In this document: in pieces, positions 10,397 to 22,007 of the stretch | Numbering within the stretch: position 1 is the stretch's first letter | How the letters are laid out: every line of letters begins with the position of its first letter | NCBI GenBank assembly: GCA_010094045.1 | Contig: ML986635.1 | Coordinates: forward strand, 35,071 to 99,070 | From: Lojkania enalia | Lineage: Eukaryota; Ascomycota; Dothideomycetes; Pleosporales | Direction of reading: 5' to 3' | Length of the DNA: 64,000 bases | Position numbers and translations under genes: made by a program | Notes under the pieces: model-generated | Databases searched by the model: none | Seen by the model: the letters and a program-made list of their open reading frames with translations, nothing else | What the model was told of the DNA's origin: nothing

Positions 10397-12628
10397 TTCG
10401 AAGAACCGGCGACTCTAATACTCTCTCTTCACTGAAGCCACCACCTCTAACCGACCTAACGCAAATAAGGCCCTAGTGTGTGTACTACTGCCACGGCGGT
10501 CGTTACATGTACCAGCGGTACATAGGTTAGTAACACGTTGCTCCTGTTGAACCAAGATCTTTGGCCGGTAAATGGGTCTGAAGATTATCAGTAATCTATT
10601 AAAACACAATAGTTCTCGCTTATTTCAAGGAAAATTAAGAGATATAAGGGCTTCGACCATATCTTATAAGAGGGAGCGATGCTGCTACTGCCTGAATAGT
10701 AAAATAGTGAGGCTCTCTAAGGATTTCCCAAGTTCCAAGGTAAGATTTAAAATTATAGTAACTAAACAATCGCGGAGCTTGCGTATGCTGAACGCTACAG
10801 ACGCATATTAATTATCGCATTCTTAAGCCTTGTGAGGGACATTTTAGTCTATCAGCGTTTCGCATATGCGCATAAGGTCGTCTAATAATAGATATTATGT
10901 CTTCCAAGCTGTATAAAGATAATTAAAATAGAAAGAAATCAAATTCAACGTATATATAGGAGACGCTGTACCGAACATTATATCGGCCAGATTACTGAGT
11001 AATTTGTGGGTCCACGTAGGCTTAGGAAGTGTTGCGGCCGCGGTGCGACCACCTATCACACCATGGGGTCAACCTAGACGCGTTATCTAGGGTATGCCGC
11101 GTATACCACTGAACTAATAAATCGCTCCAGTACTAAGACACCAGTTGTATATCTTTCGAATATTTTCATCCTGTACCGTTCATATAGCAATCCTAGAAAG
11201 CCTGCGTCTATCCGTTTATCTCATTCCACAATGACAATGCCCACTACTCCTATCCATTCGAATTACGCGTAGATAAACGGCACGGCCAACTCATACTTAT
11301 GAAATACATTTTTAGAGTGTTACATAAAATCTTTCTTAGTTTGTCTCCCTTCGGCCGAGCCTGGACCCACAGAAAGGCCTCGGACTATGTAAGCCTCGCC
11401 GACAATTAAAAAGGGACTAAATCAACATCTCCAATATACTAAAGGATTTCTAATCATACAAATTAATCCTCAAAATATCTTCTTACACTACAAAATGTTC
11501 TCTTCAAGCCAGGGCGTTACACGTATGCCTCCGCTCTTAGCGGGAACAAGCTTGCAGTTTTTTGCGAGCTAACCTGCAAGTTAATACCATCAGTCAGCCC
11601 TGCACTCCCAAATCTTATTCGTACATGCACTCAAGGCCTAAGGTGAAGTGTCAGATGCCTACGTCGACTTCGTGTGACCTCATTATTGGGGCGGAGGCTT
11701 CCGGTCAAATAAAGGGCAGCCTTATCACCTACATCTTCAACGCGGGTATCTTCGAATCTCACTACATCTTCCTTCTCCTAGGAATTCTAATCCTTCTTCT
11801 CTTGATATTTTCACTTTTTGGCGATGAAATTCGTTGTTTCACATCAACAGAAGTCTGTTTTGACTTTCAAGCTACCGAAATTCAACCATGGTTCCGGTTG
11901 ATGAAATCAATCACGCTAGGCAAGCGTAGTCGAAAACTGACTGGGCTAGCTGCGAACGAAGAAATTATATAGTCGCGTTACTCCCCACAAGTCTTCTCTT
12001 CATCATCATCCTCCTCCCCTCGCTTTCGCAATCCTATGAATCCAACCTCTACGCTCGATATGAGTTTGCTCCAAAGATACGAAGCACAAGTCTACAAAGA
12101 AAGCAGGATTTCAGGAGTATCTGGGCAGATGCCGAGAAGGTCCACAGAATTCTCGGCGTATCGATTCATCTGACCTGCATCGAAAACAAAAATCAGCGCT
12201 TTGCATGCACAAGGGGTGACATGAAAATCCAACACAGCCAGAAACAGGCCCAAAGGGGCTAGTCATCCCTAGCCAAGACAGGGCGTAACGGGTAGCGTCC
12301 TTCCGCGCCATTTGCTTCGCTCTCATTGGCAGGTTTCGAACCTGCGTTGTCAAGACAACAAAGCTCTGATTGGTGGCCCTCTTGAGAGTAGATGATACTA
12401 TTCCCAGTTTCCATATATACCGTGCGTATATCATCAGCACTATGTCCACTATTCGCTATCGTATGAACAAATCCAAGGACTGGAATCGCAGAAAGAAAAC
12501 GCCATCGTCTCCAAGATGCAGCAAAATGATGAAAACGTATCGCCCGGACCAAGCACAAATGCTCTGAGTTTCTAGCGTTCCTGGGGTTAAACGCCCCAAA
12601 AATAAATAAAAAAAACAACTAACGAAAT
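10397..12628. other. Mostly non-coding transition zone with tRNA-like relics
   Basis: Base composition changes to normal here. The longest open frame (11562-11972, +, 136 codons) encodes one hydrophobic segment, but no family is recognised and it lacks clear start context, so it is not called. At 11065-11116 on the minus strand an A-box-like (tagttcagtgg) and a degenerate B-box-like motif have tRNA spacing. Another tRNA-like relic at 12321-12393 is listed separately. I see no supported gene. Confidence 0.5.
12321..12393 (-). pseudogene. Degraded class-II tRNA-like relic
   Basis: On the minus strand there is a perfect T arm (12329-12345, gcagg/cctgc stems around a ttcgaaa loop). It is preceded by a perfect 5-bp variable-arm hairpin (12346-12359, gttgt-cttg-acaac), which is typical of Leu/Ser tRNAs. 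Upstream, ctcaaga could be a Leu(CAA) anticodon loop. No D arm or matching 5' acceptor strand is found, so this is a truncated or decayed gene. Confidence 0.35.
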
Positions 12629-13638
12629 TTATGTTAGTTTGCCATCGCTGTAACGCACAAAAAGCATTACGATAGAAAGAATTAGCATGATTCGAAGAAA
12701 CAGCATCAGTTCGTTAATCACGACCGTTTTCTGTCCTCGTTCGTACCTCGCGACGCGAATAACCTCGAATTGTGCATTCATTGTTGTTGTTGGATCCAAC
12801 ATAAGTGGCGCGCCATGAGTTGTGAGGCATTTGGGACACACAGACAAGTGGCTATCGCTAAAGCGACGTCGATGGGGCTTGAGGACCGTTGTGCCTGGAT
12901 CCAGCCGCGGAGTGCTCGATTCCGGCTCGAACGGGTTTGTCGTGAAGGGCGTTCGTCCTGACCACATCCAATCCAATGGTGGTAGGATCGCTTTGTTTCG
13001 GTCAGCACCTCTTCCTAGCGAACGATGCTGAAGACTAAAGCCGTTTGGTCCCGGCCGGAGTTGGACAGCAGTTGGCTTCGACATGGCCGGGCTCGTCGGA
13101 ACAGATAAACCCCCTGGTTGAAGCGTAGATTTTGCTTCGCCGTGTGCGGTAGTATCGGGGGGACGAGAAGTTGGTTCCGACATCGTAACAGTAACATGCT
13201 GTCGGTCGCTATCTGCATTCGGGAAGAGCATAGGACTTGATATGATGCTATCGATCTCTGATGTGTCTGGTTGAAGCCAGGCATTCACTGTGGAAGTAAG
13301 TAAATAAGCTTCACTTAGGTTTCAGTGTATTACTCACCCCACGCTTTGCCAGATTCATCTTTAAGAAATCTCCTCACTCTTTCCAGAAATTCCTGAGAGT
13401 TTACGCCCCTTTTCAAATTGGACATCTTCCGGAGCTCGCTGATCAGCTTAAACACGACTTCAGCTCGATACTTCCTGTGCTGGGCGAACTCGGGTAGGGC
13501 GCGGTAGACGGCAACAACAAGTTCCTCTCTTGGGCCTCTCGCGCGTCTATTTAGGACTTCTCGAACCCATCTCTGATTATCGTCGTTATCTACGACCTTG
13601 TCAGTATTCGAATCATGAGGCGATGTGCCGATCACCAT
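12629..13638 (-). CDS. Hypothetical protein with C-terminal membrane anchor (two exons)
   Basis: Not recognised as a known family. Two open frames join in phase across a 50-bp intron (13288-13337, donor gtgagt, acceptor ttccacag), giving exons 13338-13638 and 12629-13287 and about 319 residues. The N-terminal 110 residues are charged and helical (REELVVAVYRAL, FLERVRRFLKDE). The middle is rich in Ser, Pro and Thr and probably disordered. Residues about 290-310 form a hydrophobic stretch (LMLFLRIMLILSIVMLFV) followed by a short polar tail, suggesting a tail-anchored protein. A good donor/acceptor pair upstream (about 13660-13713) suggests a 5'UTR intron or further N-terminal coding; reading through it gives no in-frame Met in my hands, so the start at 13638 is provisional. 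Confidence 0.5.
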
Positions 13639-15616
13639 AGGCCTAGGCGACGGTATCGACTGTACCTCAATGCAAGCAAGGTTATGGCTCTAGCTCGAGC
13701 AACGCCTAACTTACTGGTACCCATGATACCACATTCCGACCTACGGCTATCGGACCTTAGTTTGGCGGGTTGCCTACCTTCAACAACCAACCCCGCCAAT
13801 TTGGAGAGGGGATATTGACTCATGTTCAAATCCAACTTCGAATTTGAAGCATGGGATTGCATGCGATCCACGGTATACTGCGATCGGGAGTATTGCTACG
13901 GCACGTCGATGTAGCGCGTAGAGAGGAAGGTAATAAGCCCGGTGGAGGCTGAATGGATGTAGTGGCGGGCAGGGTCACAGGTTGTGATCTAACTATTCCC
14001 TAGGAGTAGAGACAGAAAAGAAGATGGGGATGCGCAGATGCAGCTGCCGAGGAGGATGATTATAAACGACGTTGGCGAGAGCGTATCGAGGACCGTCGCA
14101 GCAGCAGTTTAGCGCTACCGGGAAAAGTGCTAGTTGCTGCCCAGGTCGCGGAGGCCGGGCGGAAGAGAAAAGGGAGGCAGCGGAACACTCGGCGGGCTAG
14201 TGAATCGGGAGCTTGTCTTGCAGTTGAAATTGAAGTCGTGTTGCTCTTTCTATCTCAACTCAGTCTAGGTCTGCGTCTCTTATGACTCGGCCTGTGCGGC
14301 AACAGATCGCTGGCAGTGGCGTCTTACCTAGTACGAATCGTTGACCGGTAGTCGGCGCCCCGGGAATCTTGAATGTAGCTATTAGGTTTGAGTCTTAGGT
14401 GTGCGAGTCGAAGTTGGAGGTTCTTTCTTCCTGATTCAGCGTAGCGCTACGCAAGTAGCTTTGCTGCGATGAGATGGCGATGAGCAATCTCTCGCTTTTC
14501 AGAACTCATGTTATCGTTAGAAGAGTTGTCTTCATGAGCAAGCGATTGTGGGGAAATGAGTGAGATGCGTTCTGCTGGAAGCGTGGAGTGGGGAGGGGTG
14601 AGATGGTGTATGGTGGAATGCGCTTGATGATGGGTTGGGCCGTTAGCAGCGTACTTCAATTCATGCCTCCGAGCTTTGGCGCTAGGCCCAAGTGAGAACC
14701 GGCTAGGATCCAGCGATTAACCATGGCTCGAAATAATCCTGGAAATTCCTCTTATATTATTTGTCCCGCCTTTCCCGTATTATTTTATGTCGCTGCATCT
14801 AGCACGCCACTGTAGTAACAGTAGAAATGGAGCAACCACGAGTCTCCCACCACGCAGTGAGCATTCATGAAGTTGCTCCCTCCCCGCAAATGGCAAGATC
14901 CCGAGAAAGAAAAGGAAAACTCGTTTGCAATGGCAACCTTGTGTCTGGAATTGCCAGGAGCGCCCTCTTCCGCCAACGCTCTTCGAGCGTTCTCCAGCCT
15001 TCTCCACATCACGAGAGCCGAACCGGAAGGCCTTCGCCGATAATGATGACCAGTTGCCACGTCGCAGTATGGGCGGCCTCCTAAAATGGTTTCCTCGCCA
15101 ATGGAGCGACCAGTTAATAAGGGAATTTAGGGGTTGCAAAAAACAAGCTGACTAGGCTGTGCACTATTTTATGGTTTTGGGAATTAGTCTACGAACCATC
15201 ACTAAACGTAGGATTAGCCGAGGATTGTATGTGTGTCTATTTACGATTTGTATTGCTGTAGAGTCTTTTACTAGTTCCGGGATGTAGATTAGGTGTTTGA
15301 CTGTTTTGTTTATTTAATTAAATTGAGCTAAGAAACTCATGGCTTACGTCTTCCTGACATTAAGCCTCAGCAAATGTAGCTTCCAATGTTTGTGTATCCG
15401 GACAACGCCAAGGATAGATCCAATTCGTGGAGCTTTAGTAGAGGCTTGCGCGGATGCCAAGCGTTATGCTCTCCTATAAGCCAGTGAGGCTGTGCATGAC
15501 GTTCGCCGCTCAGCCTTTGGTTCATGATGTTCTGAGGAGCAGCAACCGTATGAAGGGCATCATCTTTACAGCTATCAGGCGGGATCAGCCCTACTCCAAC
15601 CGTTACTTTCAAATTT
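13639..15616. other. Intergenic region, no supported gene
   Basis: Several short overlapping frames occur on both strands (for example 14780-15139) but none has a recognisable domain or consistent splice structure. It probably contains the promoter of the zinc-finger gene at 15617. Confidence 0.5.
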
Positions 15617-17053
15617 ATGTTTGCTACCGAAATCGACCTCTCACCGCAAAGCCCCGAGACCGCCTCTGCCTTATCGCCTGAACTCACTCTATTAAACCAT
15701 GCGCAAGAAAGCCTGCTAGGCTTACCTGACGATGTGTGGCAGAACTTCGTTTTCCAGCCTTCGCAAACAGGAGGACACCCAGTGTCTCACCGCCAATCCA
15801 GCATATTCGATACCATTAGCCCTCAGTCTGCGATGGCAGATGATGCTATACCTGATGATTGGGACGCTGAGTGGGATCCACCTGCGAGCCAATGGGATCT
15901 AGACGGTTATGAAGAGGATTTTGTATCTGGACAAGGCACATCTGCTATTCCGCTGTCTCCATTTTCCTTGGAGAGCCTCACTGAATCTTATTCGCCATGG
16001 ATCGGCGACGGCGACATGAGAACGTTCATGGGCTTTGAAAGCCATAATGGCAATGTTGCTTCTGGAAGGGATACATCGATACCTCTATTTACTTCGCCTA
16101 TTACCGACTACTCAGCAGAGGATATCGCTATCCCTCCGTTTCTAGGACCTGAACCGTGGTCTGCATTGAACCTGCGTGCATACTGCTTGCCACTTCCCAG
16201 CCAAGCATTAAGCGGCATGGTCTTAGACGAGCACTTACACGGCTCATCAAAACCGCCCAAGGATCGTATAAAACCATATAGGCAGCCGAGGGCGACTATC
16301 CAGAATATAAGCAGTCTCTCGCATTGTCAGGAATGTGACCGCCCCTTCAAGTTACTAAAGGACCTTGAGCGACACAAGCACTCGGTTCATTCTGGAGTGC
16401 GCCAATGGTTTTGTTCCATTCCAGGGTGTAAATTCGCTATTCAAGGCTTCACTCGGAAAGACAAACTTACACAACATACCCGGACACACAGAAGGAAAGG
16501 CGAGGCAATAGCCCGAAACAGAATCATCATCAGTGAAAGCTCTTCAATCTTAGAGTCCATTAAAGTCCAAGGTGTAGATCAGGATACTTCGACAAACTGG
16601 GAGACGACATCGGATATCGTTCCAATCCCAATGTGGCGCGAGGCTACTGCAAGCTCTTATAGCGAAGCCGATTTCAAAACATCCCTCAAAGACAATAAGA
16701 AAGTCTATAGGTGCTCAGTAAATGGGTGCACTAGTAGCTTCGTTAATCATTATGACCTCAGGAGACATGCGAAAACAGTGCATATGGATCAGGATGCCGG
16801 CGAAGGATACAGGTGTGCCGCTACAGGGTGTGCTAAAACAGATAAAATATGGACTCGCCTTGATAGCTTCAAAAAGCACCTCGCAACGCAACACATTGGC
16901 CAAGATCTCGATGAACTAGTCCGAAAGTCGGCCAGGCTAGGCAGGAGCGTCTTTGTTGGCTTTCCAATCACTATCACTACACCAGATACTTTCTCACGAA
17001 ACATCCAGCAAGATCTAACATCATTTCATATCCAAGGCAGAGATCACGAGTAG
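15617..17053 (+). CDS. C2H2 zinc-finger protein
   Basis: A single-exon frame of 478 residues. The N-terminal half is acidic and rich in Ser/Pro, like a transcriptional regulatory region. Four C2H2-type zinc fingers follow in two pairs. The first pair is at about residues 236-293 (CQEC...H...H, then CSIPGC...HTRTH). The second pair is at about 364-427 (CSVNGC...HAKTVH, then CAATGC...HLATQH). The paired layout, with C-x4-C in three fingers, is common in fungal C2H2 proteins of unknown target. The likely role is a sequence-specific nuclear DNA-binding protein; targets cannot be inferred. It stands at the edge of the accessory cluster and could regulate it, but that is conjecture. The first ATG of the frame is taken as start. 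Confidence 0.85.
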   Translation: MFATEIDLSPQSPETASALSPELTLLNHAQESLLGLPDDVWQNFVFQPSQTGGHPVSHRQSSIFDTISPQSAMADDAIPDDWDAEWDPPASQWDLDGYEEDFVSGQGTSAIPLSPFSLESLTESYSPWIGDGDMRTFMGFESHNGNVASGRDTSIPLFTSPITDYSAEDIAIPPFLGPEPWSALNLRAYCLPLPSQALSGMVLDEHLHGSSKPPKDRIKPYRQPRATIQNISSLSHCQECDRPFKLLKDLERHKHSVHSGVRQWFCSIPGCKFAIQGFTRKDKLTQHTRTHRRKGEAIARNRIIISESSSILESIKVQGVDQDTSTNWETTSDIVPIPMWREATASSYSEADFKTSLKDNKKVYRCSVNGCTSSFVNHYDLRRHAKTVHMDQDAGEGYRCAATGCAKTDKIWTRLDSFKKHLATQHIGQDLDELVRKSARLGRSVFVGFPITITTPDTFSRNIQQDLTSFHIQGRDHE

Positions 17054-17582
17054 TGTACAATCCATTGGTTTCATCATAACCAATATGTGACCAATTGTAT
17101 ATAATTAGCATTGTGATAGATCACATTCAAAAGGTATATTGTCTTCATAGTTATTTCCTAGATCTAAATGGCACCAAAGCTAGCTTCCATGATCCAGTAT
17201 ACTTCATATAGCCATATTCACCGGGAGAGTCCGAGTTGTGAGGAAAAAAGAGGAGGCCTCTTGGAAATCAACGTTGATACCATTTTGTCTCTAAACACAT
17301 AATAGTAGGTAGGTGCTTGGAGAAGGAGAGACCAAAGCCGTTCGGTCTCTATTAGAGCGCCACAATGAATACCCGTGTTCACCAGGGAATGTGCCAAGAA
17401 CCCTCTACGGACCTTGCAGCAATATTTCTAAATATGTCATCACATTATGAGGAAAGCTAGTACCGGATAACGTTATACTAATTACAAGGGGATGAATCAA
17501 ACATTTAAAGCAGAGAACAAGACTCCAAAAATCAATTTCAACCGGAACTCCACAAACCCTCGTACACTGCCCGTATCAGCCA
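17054..17582. other. Convergent intergenic spacer
   Basis: Lies between the 3' ends of the zinc-finger gene (+) and the RelA/SpoT-like gene (-). No gene-like feature is seen. Confidence 0.5.
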
Positions 17583-19367
17583 TTACATTGGCTCAAGTAT
17601 GCGCTGGTCTACGGCAGCATCACGGTCTTCTGTTTCATCCTCCAAATTCCAAGTATTTGAACGTGACAGTGACCCGATCGTTAATTGATCAATTAGCACT
17701 GAGAGGTCGACATCCTTTGCAGCCCCCATTTCTGCCAACTTGAAGACCAGACCACATATCGAAGCAGGATTGTCAGCCTGTTGCTGAAACCAGTCCCACG
17801 CAGGCTGAAGCTGTGGCTTAAGGGTTTCCTGAAATTTATCAAATTCCTCATCGTTCTCGTTGAGAGCATACTGACGACACGGGTCTGTCAATACAAACTC
17901 AATACTTTCTTTCTCTTCCCTTGCCATCTCAACGTCCTCTCGCAAATATTTGTTTGCCGACTCACGGGATCCAAAGAAAGTCTGTAAAATCGTTAAGGCT
18001 TTCATCATGACACAGCACCTTTTGGCAGGAAGGGTTATATCTGTATTCTCTTTCCCCCCTTCGATCATGTGCTGGATCAAACAAACCGTTCCAAGCATTT
18101 TCTCAGCCGGCTGGAACTTCGGACTAAACGATCCCACTATCTCCTTCAGATTATTTTGTTCTGGGAATCCCAACTCTCTCAACGCGTTCCGCAAAGCGAG
18201 TGGATATTTCAATTTCCTTGCTTCTAGGAATCGAAACAGAATCTCTATACCCTCAGCCTCGAATTCTAGTCGCCCCTCGGCACATTGCAGGATGTCTAAA
18301 TCCCGTAAGTATGAGCCTAGTTTATCCGGATGGGCAAACTCTTTGTATGTTCTCTCATTTACCAATTCCTGGAATTGCTGTAACAGTAGATCCCCACTCT
18401 GAATTAGACCATTCAGCGCATCAAGGATCCTTCTCTCCTGGATAGTGGGTTTCCCGTAAGCATGGCTTTTATATAGAATATCATGGCCGACCTCGGCCCA
18501 GGCGTGGACAAGAGCGGAAACGACCTGAATCTCGACTTTGTCATAGGGGAGCCAATCGTAGCCTCCATCTTTCGAATGCGATTCTTGCATCGCGACACGA
18601 TAATGAACTGCTTGGTAGCCCAGGTGGATATTTCGGTACTCTTCCTCGGACGTCCGATCGTCTTCCCTATTTTCTGAGCGCGATGGATGAAGTATTGGTT
18701 CGACCTCGCCCCATATTGAGGTTATAGCCTTTCGGACTTTATCATGCTGGCCCTGGCTCGGCATATACAGGACTATGCGAACGCCCGCTAGATCGACAGT
18801 GTCTTCTCTAATGTCTTCAATTGTTTTGTAGGATTTGAGCTTAAACCGCATGCGAAGTTTCTCCTCCAAGCTTTTTCTGTATGTTGCAACTGGAATCAGC
18901 TCATCTGAACTCTTGGAAAGGGTGATTAGCGTCAACTTTTGACCCGTAGAGTGAAAGCACGTCGGTTATATTCTCATCCCAAGCCCTCTGCCTACGCTAG
19001 GAATTAGAATTCAAACCCCCAGCGAAAGGATCAATTCTGAGATGCGAGCAGAAGGCTAGAGCGATTCTGTTTTAGACTGCGTAGCACGAATAAAAACCAA
19101 TCGGCTAAAACTCTAAAATAGGTCAAAGCCTCTAAGACAAAATAGTTCTTACCTTTCCTTAGCGCGACACCGTACATTGGCCTGGACACCTTCTGTCTTC
19201 AACTTCTTTTCAATCAGCTCCCTTGCCCGCTCCGCAAGGCCTACGTAGTGGTCGCGGACATATTCCTCTTTGACAAACTTCTTGACAATCTCAGGCGTAG
19301 GATTATGCGCAAGCCAGGTATCCTGCCGCTTTACACCTAGCATTGGGTCCGATTCTTCGGAACTCAT
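17583..19367 (-). CDS. RelA/SpoT-domain protein ((p)ppGpp synthetase-like)
   Basis: Exons 19153-19367 and 17583-18909 join across a 243-bp intron (donor gtaaga; acceptor ..ccaagag chosen because it is the one that keeps phase), giving about 513 residues. The RelA/SpoT nucleotidyltransferase fold is at about residues 70-225. It shows an Arg/Lys-rich entry (RKSLEEKLRMRFK), DLAGVRIVLYMP with the family's Asp and Arg, GYQAVHYRV, and VEIQVVSALVHAWAEVGHDILYK carrying the conserved Glu-x-Gln. This family transfers pyrophosphate from ATP to GTP/GDP in bacteria; activity in fungi is not established here. There is no HD hydrolase domain, so a synthetase-only type is likely. The C-terminal ~280 residues are helical and unassigned. 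The intron acceptor is the weakest part of the model. Confidence 0.8.
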
Positions 19368-20087
19368 TCTTTCTGCTTGTTGTAGCTCGACAGCCCGGGA
19401 TGGAACTCAAAAGATAGAGTGAAGAGGTCAAAAGTAGACGCACTATGCCTTGGTGCGACAAGCTAGCCTTATATTAATAGCAGCTATGGAGCTGCGTATT
19501 GCGCCTCGAGGGAGGATAGAGCAAGGCTGAACCACCTGCCTTGCGATTGGATCGATCCCTGTTCCAATTACAGAGCTACTGATTTCGAAGTCCGACCCAT
19601 GGCTGGTGGCTTTTGGTTTGGCGTCATGATATATATGGCAGTCAGTTTCCATCACAGGAATACCTTTGACTACATGGCATGGTCCTTGATTGAATTTGGG
19701 CTGAATTTGCCGCCTCTTGGGCTTTTTCCAGCCCAGGCATACATTTTGATACGAGGATACACTGAACGAATTTGCCATTGTCCTTCGAGTCCTTCGTTAG
19801 CAGAGGCCGCATTATCATGATGCTGACATTACAAGGCAGCCAATATTTGGCTTCATGTAGGCTATATGATATAGGACGTTTGGTTGCACTCCCTGTCAAG
19901 TGTCTCACTACTAACACCAAACCCCTTGTGGTTAGCTCGCGGAGTGCTTCCGCCTACCTAGGTATGGCTCTTTTCAGCCTCGCCATCGAAAGCGCCAACG
20001 CAATTTCAGCCTTCTCAGCATCACCTAGGCTAAATAACATTATATACATCATTCTAGAAGTTCCCTATTCCAATACATACATTCAAC
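19368..20087. other. Divergent promoter region
   Basis: Separates the RelA/SpoT-like gene (-) from the CorA-like gene (+). Only shadow frames are present. It should contain both promoters. Confidence 0.5.
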
Positions 20088-21672
20088 ATGGAGAAATGTC
20101 CTACCAAAGTAACCTCCTACCAAACATACATTAAAGCACTCTGTTCACGCAATCCATGCCTACTAAATCTCTACAATTTCCTCTCAAATCCGCACGCCCA
20201 ACAACACGGTTGTCAGATTTCTGCGTTAGATTTCCGAGAGGGGGTTGAAAACCCCATTTTAAGGACCAATTTTGATGAGGATCTTCTCGCCTACGAACTA
20301 ACAGAGCAGCCCTTCCGGAAAGTTGACCCTAGAGAGATCGATGCATACCAGAATCACTCACTTCTTGGGCGCATATTGATCATCGAGGACCTAACTAAAA
20401 GCGTCATCGAACTCCTAGCAACTGAACTGGAAATCGACCCGTTGTTCTTCGCGATGCATTTGCATACAATTCAAAGGGCTGGTATGCAATCTCAGGCTCC
20501 AGACCAAGCAACCCTACCCTCGCGTCTCTTACCTCTGGAGTACATCAATATCTCTTATCATCGGGCAGTTACTTCCGATACTCTGACTCCTTTTGGAGGG
20601 AAGCTGGTAAGAGACACTGTGCTTGACAGAAAGCTCGTCTTTCTGCAGTCTACAAATATTGGGCTCGCGCAACACTGTGTGTCTCTAATTCGCATCAAAA
20701 GCAAAAGAAGATTCTGGATATGTATGTCTAAGCTTCCATAGCATTTGAAGACTAACTTTATTTACCACCATAGGTTTGATGCTCGTCGACCCACCAATTG
20801 CTGAAACATTTTTCTTGCGCGGACAAAAGAATAGAGAGGAATACAAAGTGCAACTCAAGACAAAACCTTTCCTTGGAACATACGAGGATTTCATCAGACC
20901 TCCCCCCTACTCAAGCGACTATGACTATACAGAAGACCCCAAACGTGGCACCATGTTGAATGACCTTCAATATTATTGGTCACATTACATCCCTCCATGC
21001 TTCGACCCAAAAAATCCGTCTCTCCAATCTCTCGCATACTATCCGCTCAAAATTATTGCTGCAGAATGGACAAAATACATAGCAGTCATGCACCACTGCA
21101 TCAAGCGTTATGAGTACCAAAACGAGCAACTACCGGAACTTGATCAGTTCAACATGGATTTGCGAGAATTGCAAGGTTGGAGGCGCCGCAGCATGATGTC
21201 ACAGCAGAAGATTCAATCAGTCATACACCTCATACAGTACCAAGAGCAGCCGAGCTCGCCCAACGACCCAAACATGCGATACCTACTCGAGGACTTCAAA
21301 CTCCTAAGCACAGACCTCGAAACCGCTGGCCGACGCCTAGAAACCATGCTTCCCGCGGTAATGACATTCGTCCAGATTGCCGATGCTCGGCGATCCTTTG
21401 CGGAAACGGCGAATATCACACGGTTGACCGTTCTGGCGCTAGTGTTTGTCCCATTGACATACATTTCTAGCCTATTCAGCATGAATTCAACGAATGCGCC
21501 AGGTAGTCGACACTTTTGGGTTTACTTTGCTGTTGCTGTGCCAGTGACGTTGTTGACAATTCTCATTGCAAGGCCACCGGTTTCGATGATGAGGGAAGCA
21601 ATCGCTTGGCTCAAAGAGAGGAGAAAGAGTGAGAAAGAGAACAGTGAGGGGTTGAGGGAAACAGAAGCATAG
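20088..21672 (+). CDS. CorA-like divalent-cation transporter family protein
   Basis: Exons 20088-20721 and 20774-21672 join in phase across a 52-bp intron (gtatgt...catag), giving about 510 residues. Most of the protein is a soluble helical N-terminal region, as in fungal CorA-like proteins. The last ~90 residues hold two transmembrane helices: the first (LTVLALVFVPLTYISSLFSMN) ends in Ser-Met-Asn, followed by a short loop and a second helix (WVYFAVAVPVTLLTILIA). Canonical CorA Mg2+ channels have Gly-Met-Asn at this point. Here Gly is replaced by Ser, which is frequent in the divergent fungal branch and leaves the transported ion, or transport itself, uncertain. The tail is basic and cytosolic in the family topology. 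Confidence 0.8.
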
Positions 21673-22007
21673 ATTGTACACTTTGGCATATGGAACTGAG
21701 ATCGCGTGAGTGTGTAGGACTTGCGTATAAGCGCAGAATAGTTTCAGGTTCCTTATGCATGATTGTATGCAAGTGGAACCCGAATTTTTACGTCTTCCAT
21801 GGAAAAGTGTGAGTGTATGAGACACGGAGTTAGGCAAGTATATTGGATTAATTAATAGATGGTTAATCAAATATCCTTCAAGAATTTGATAATACCTTGA
21901 TTTGATGACAAAAAAGACGCTTATCGAATCCAGGCTTACCTAGAGAAAGAATGGTATAGGAATTATATATCGCAACAACATACATGCCTAATAAAACCTA
22001 AGAAAGA
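21673..22007. other. Convergent intergenic spacer
   Basis: Short spacer between the CorA-like (+) and STAND-like (-) genes. No feature is seen. Confidence 0.5.

Noticed and set aside
11562..11972. 136-codon plus-strand frame with one hydrophobic segment
   Set aside because: No recognisable family, no splice partners, and composition like the surrounding non-coding DNA. It could be chance.
14780..15155. Overlapping frames on both strands of about 80-120 codons
   Set aside because: Mutual shadows. Neither strand shows a domain, signal peptide or conserved pattern.
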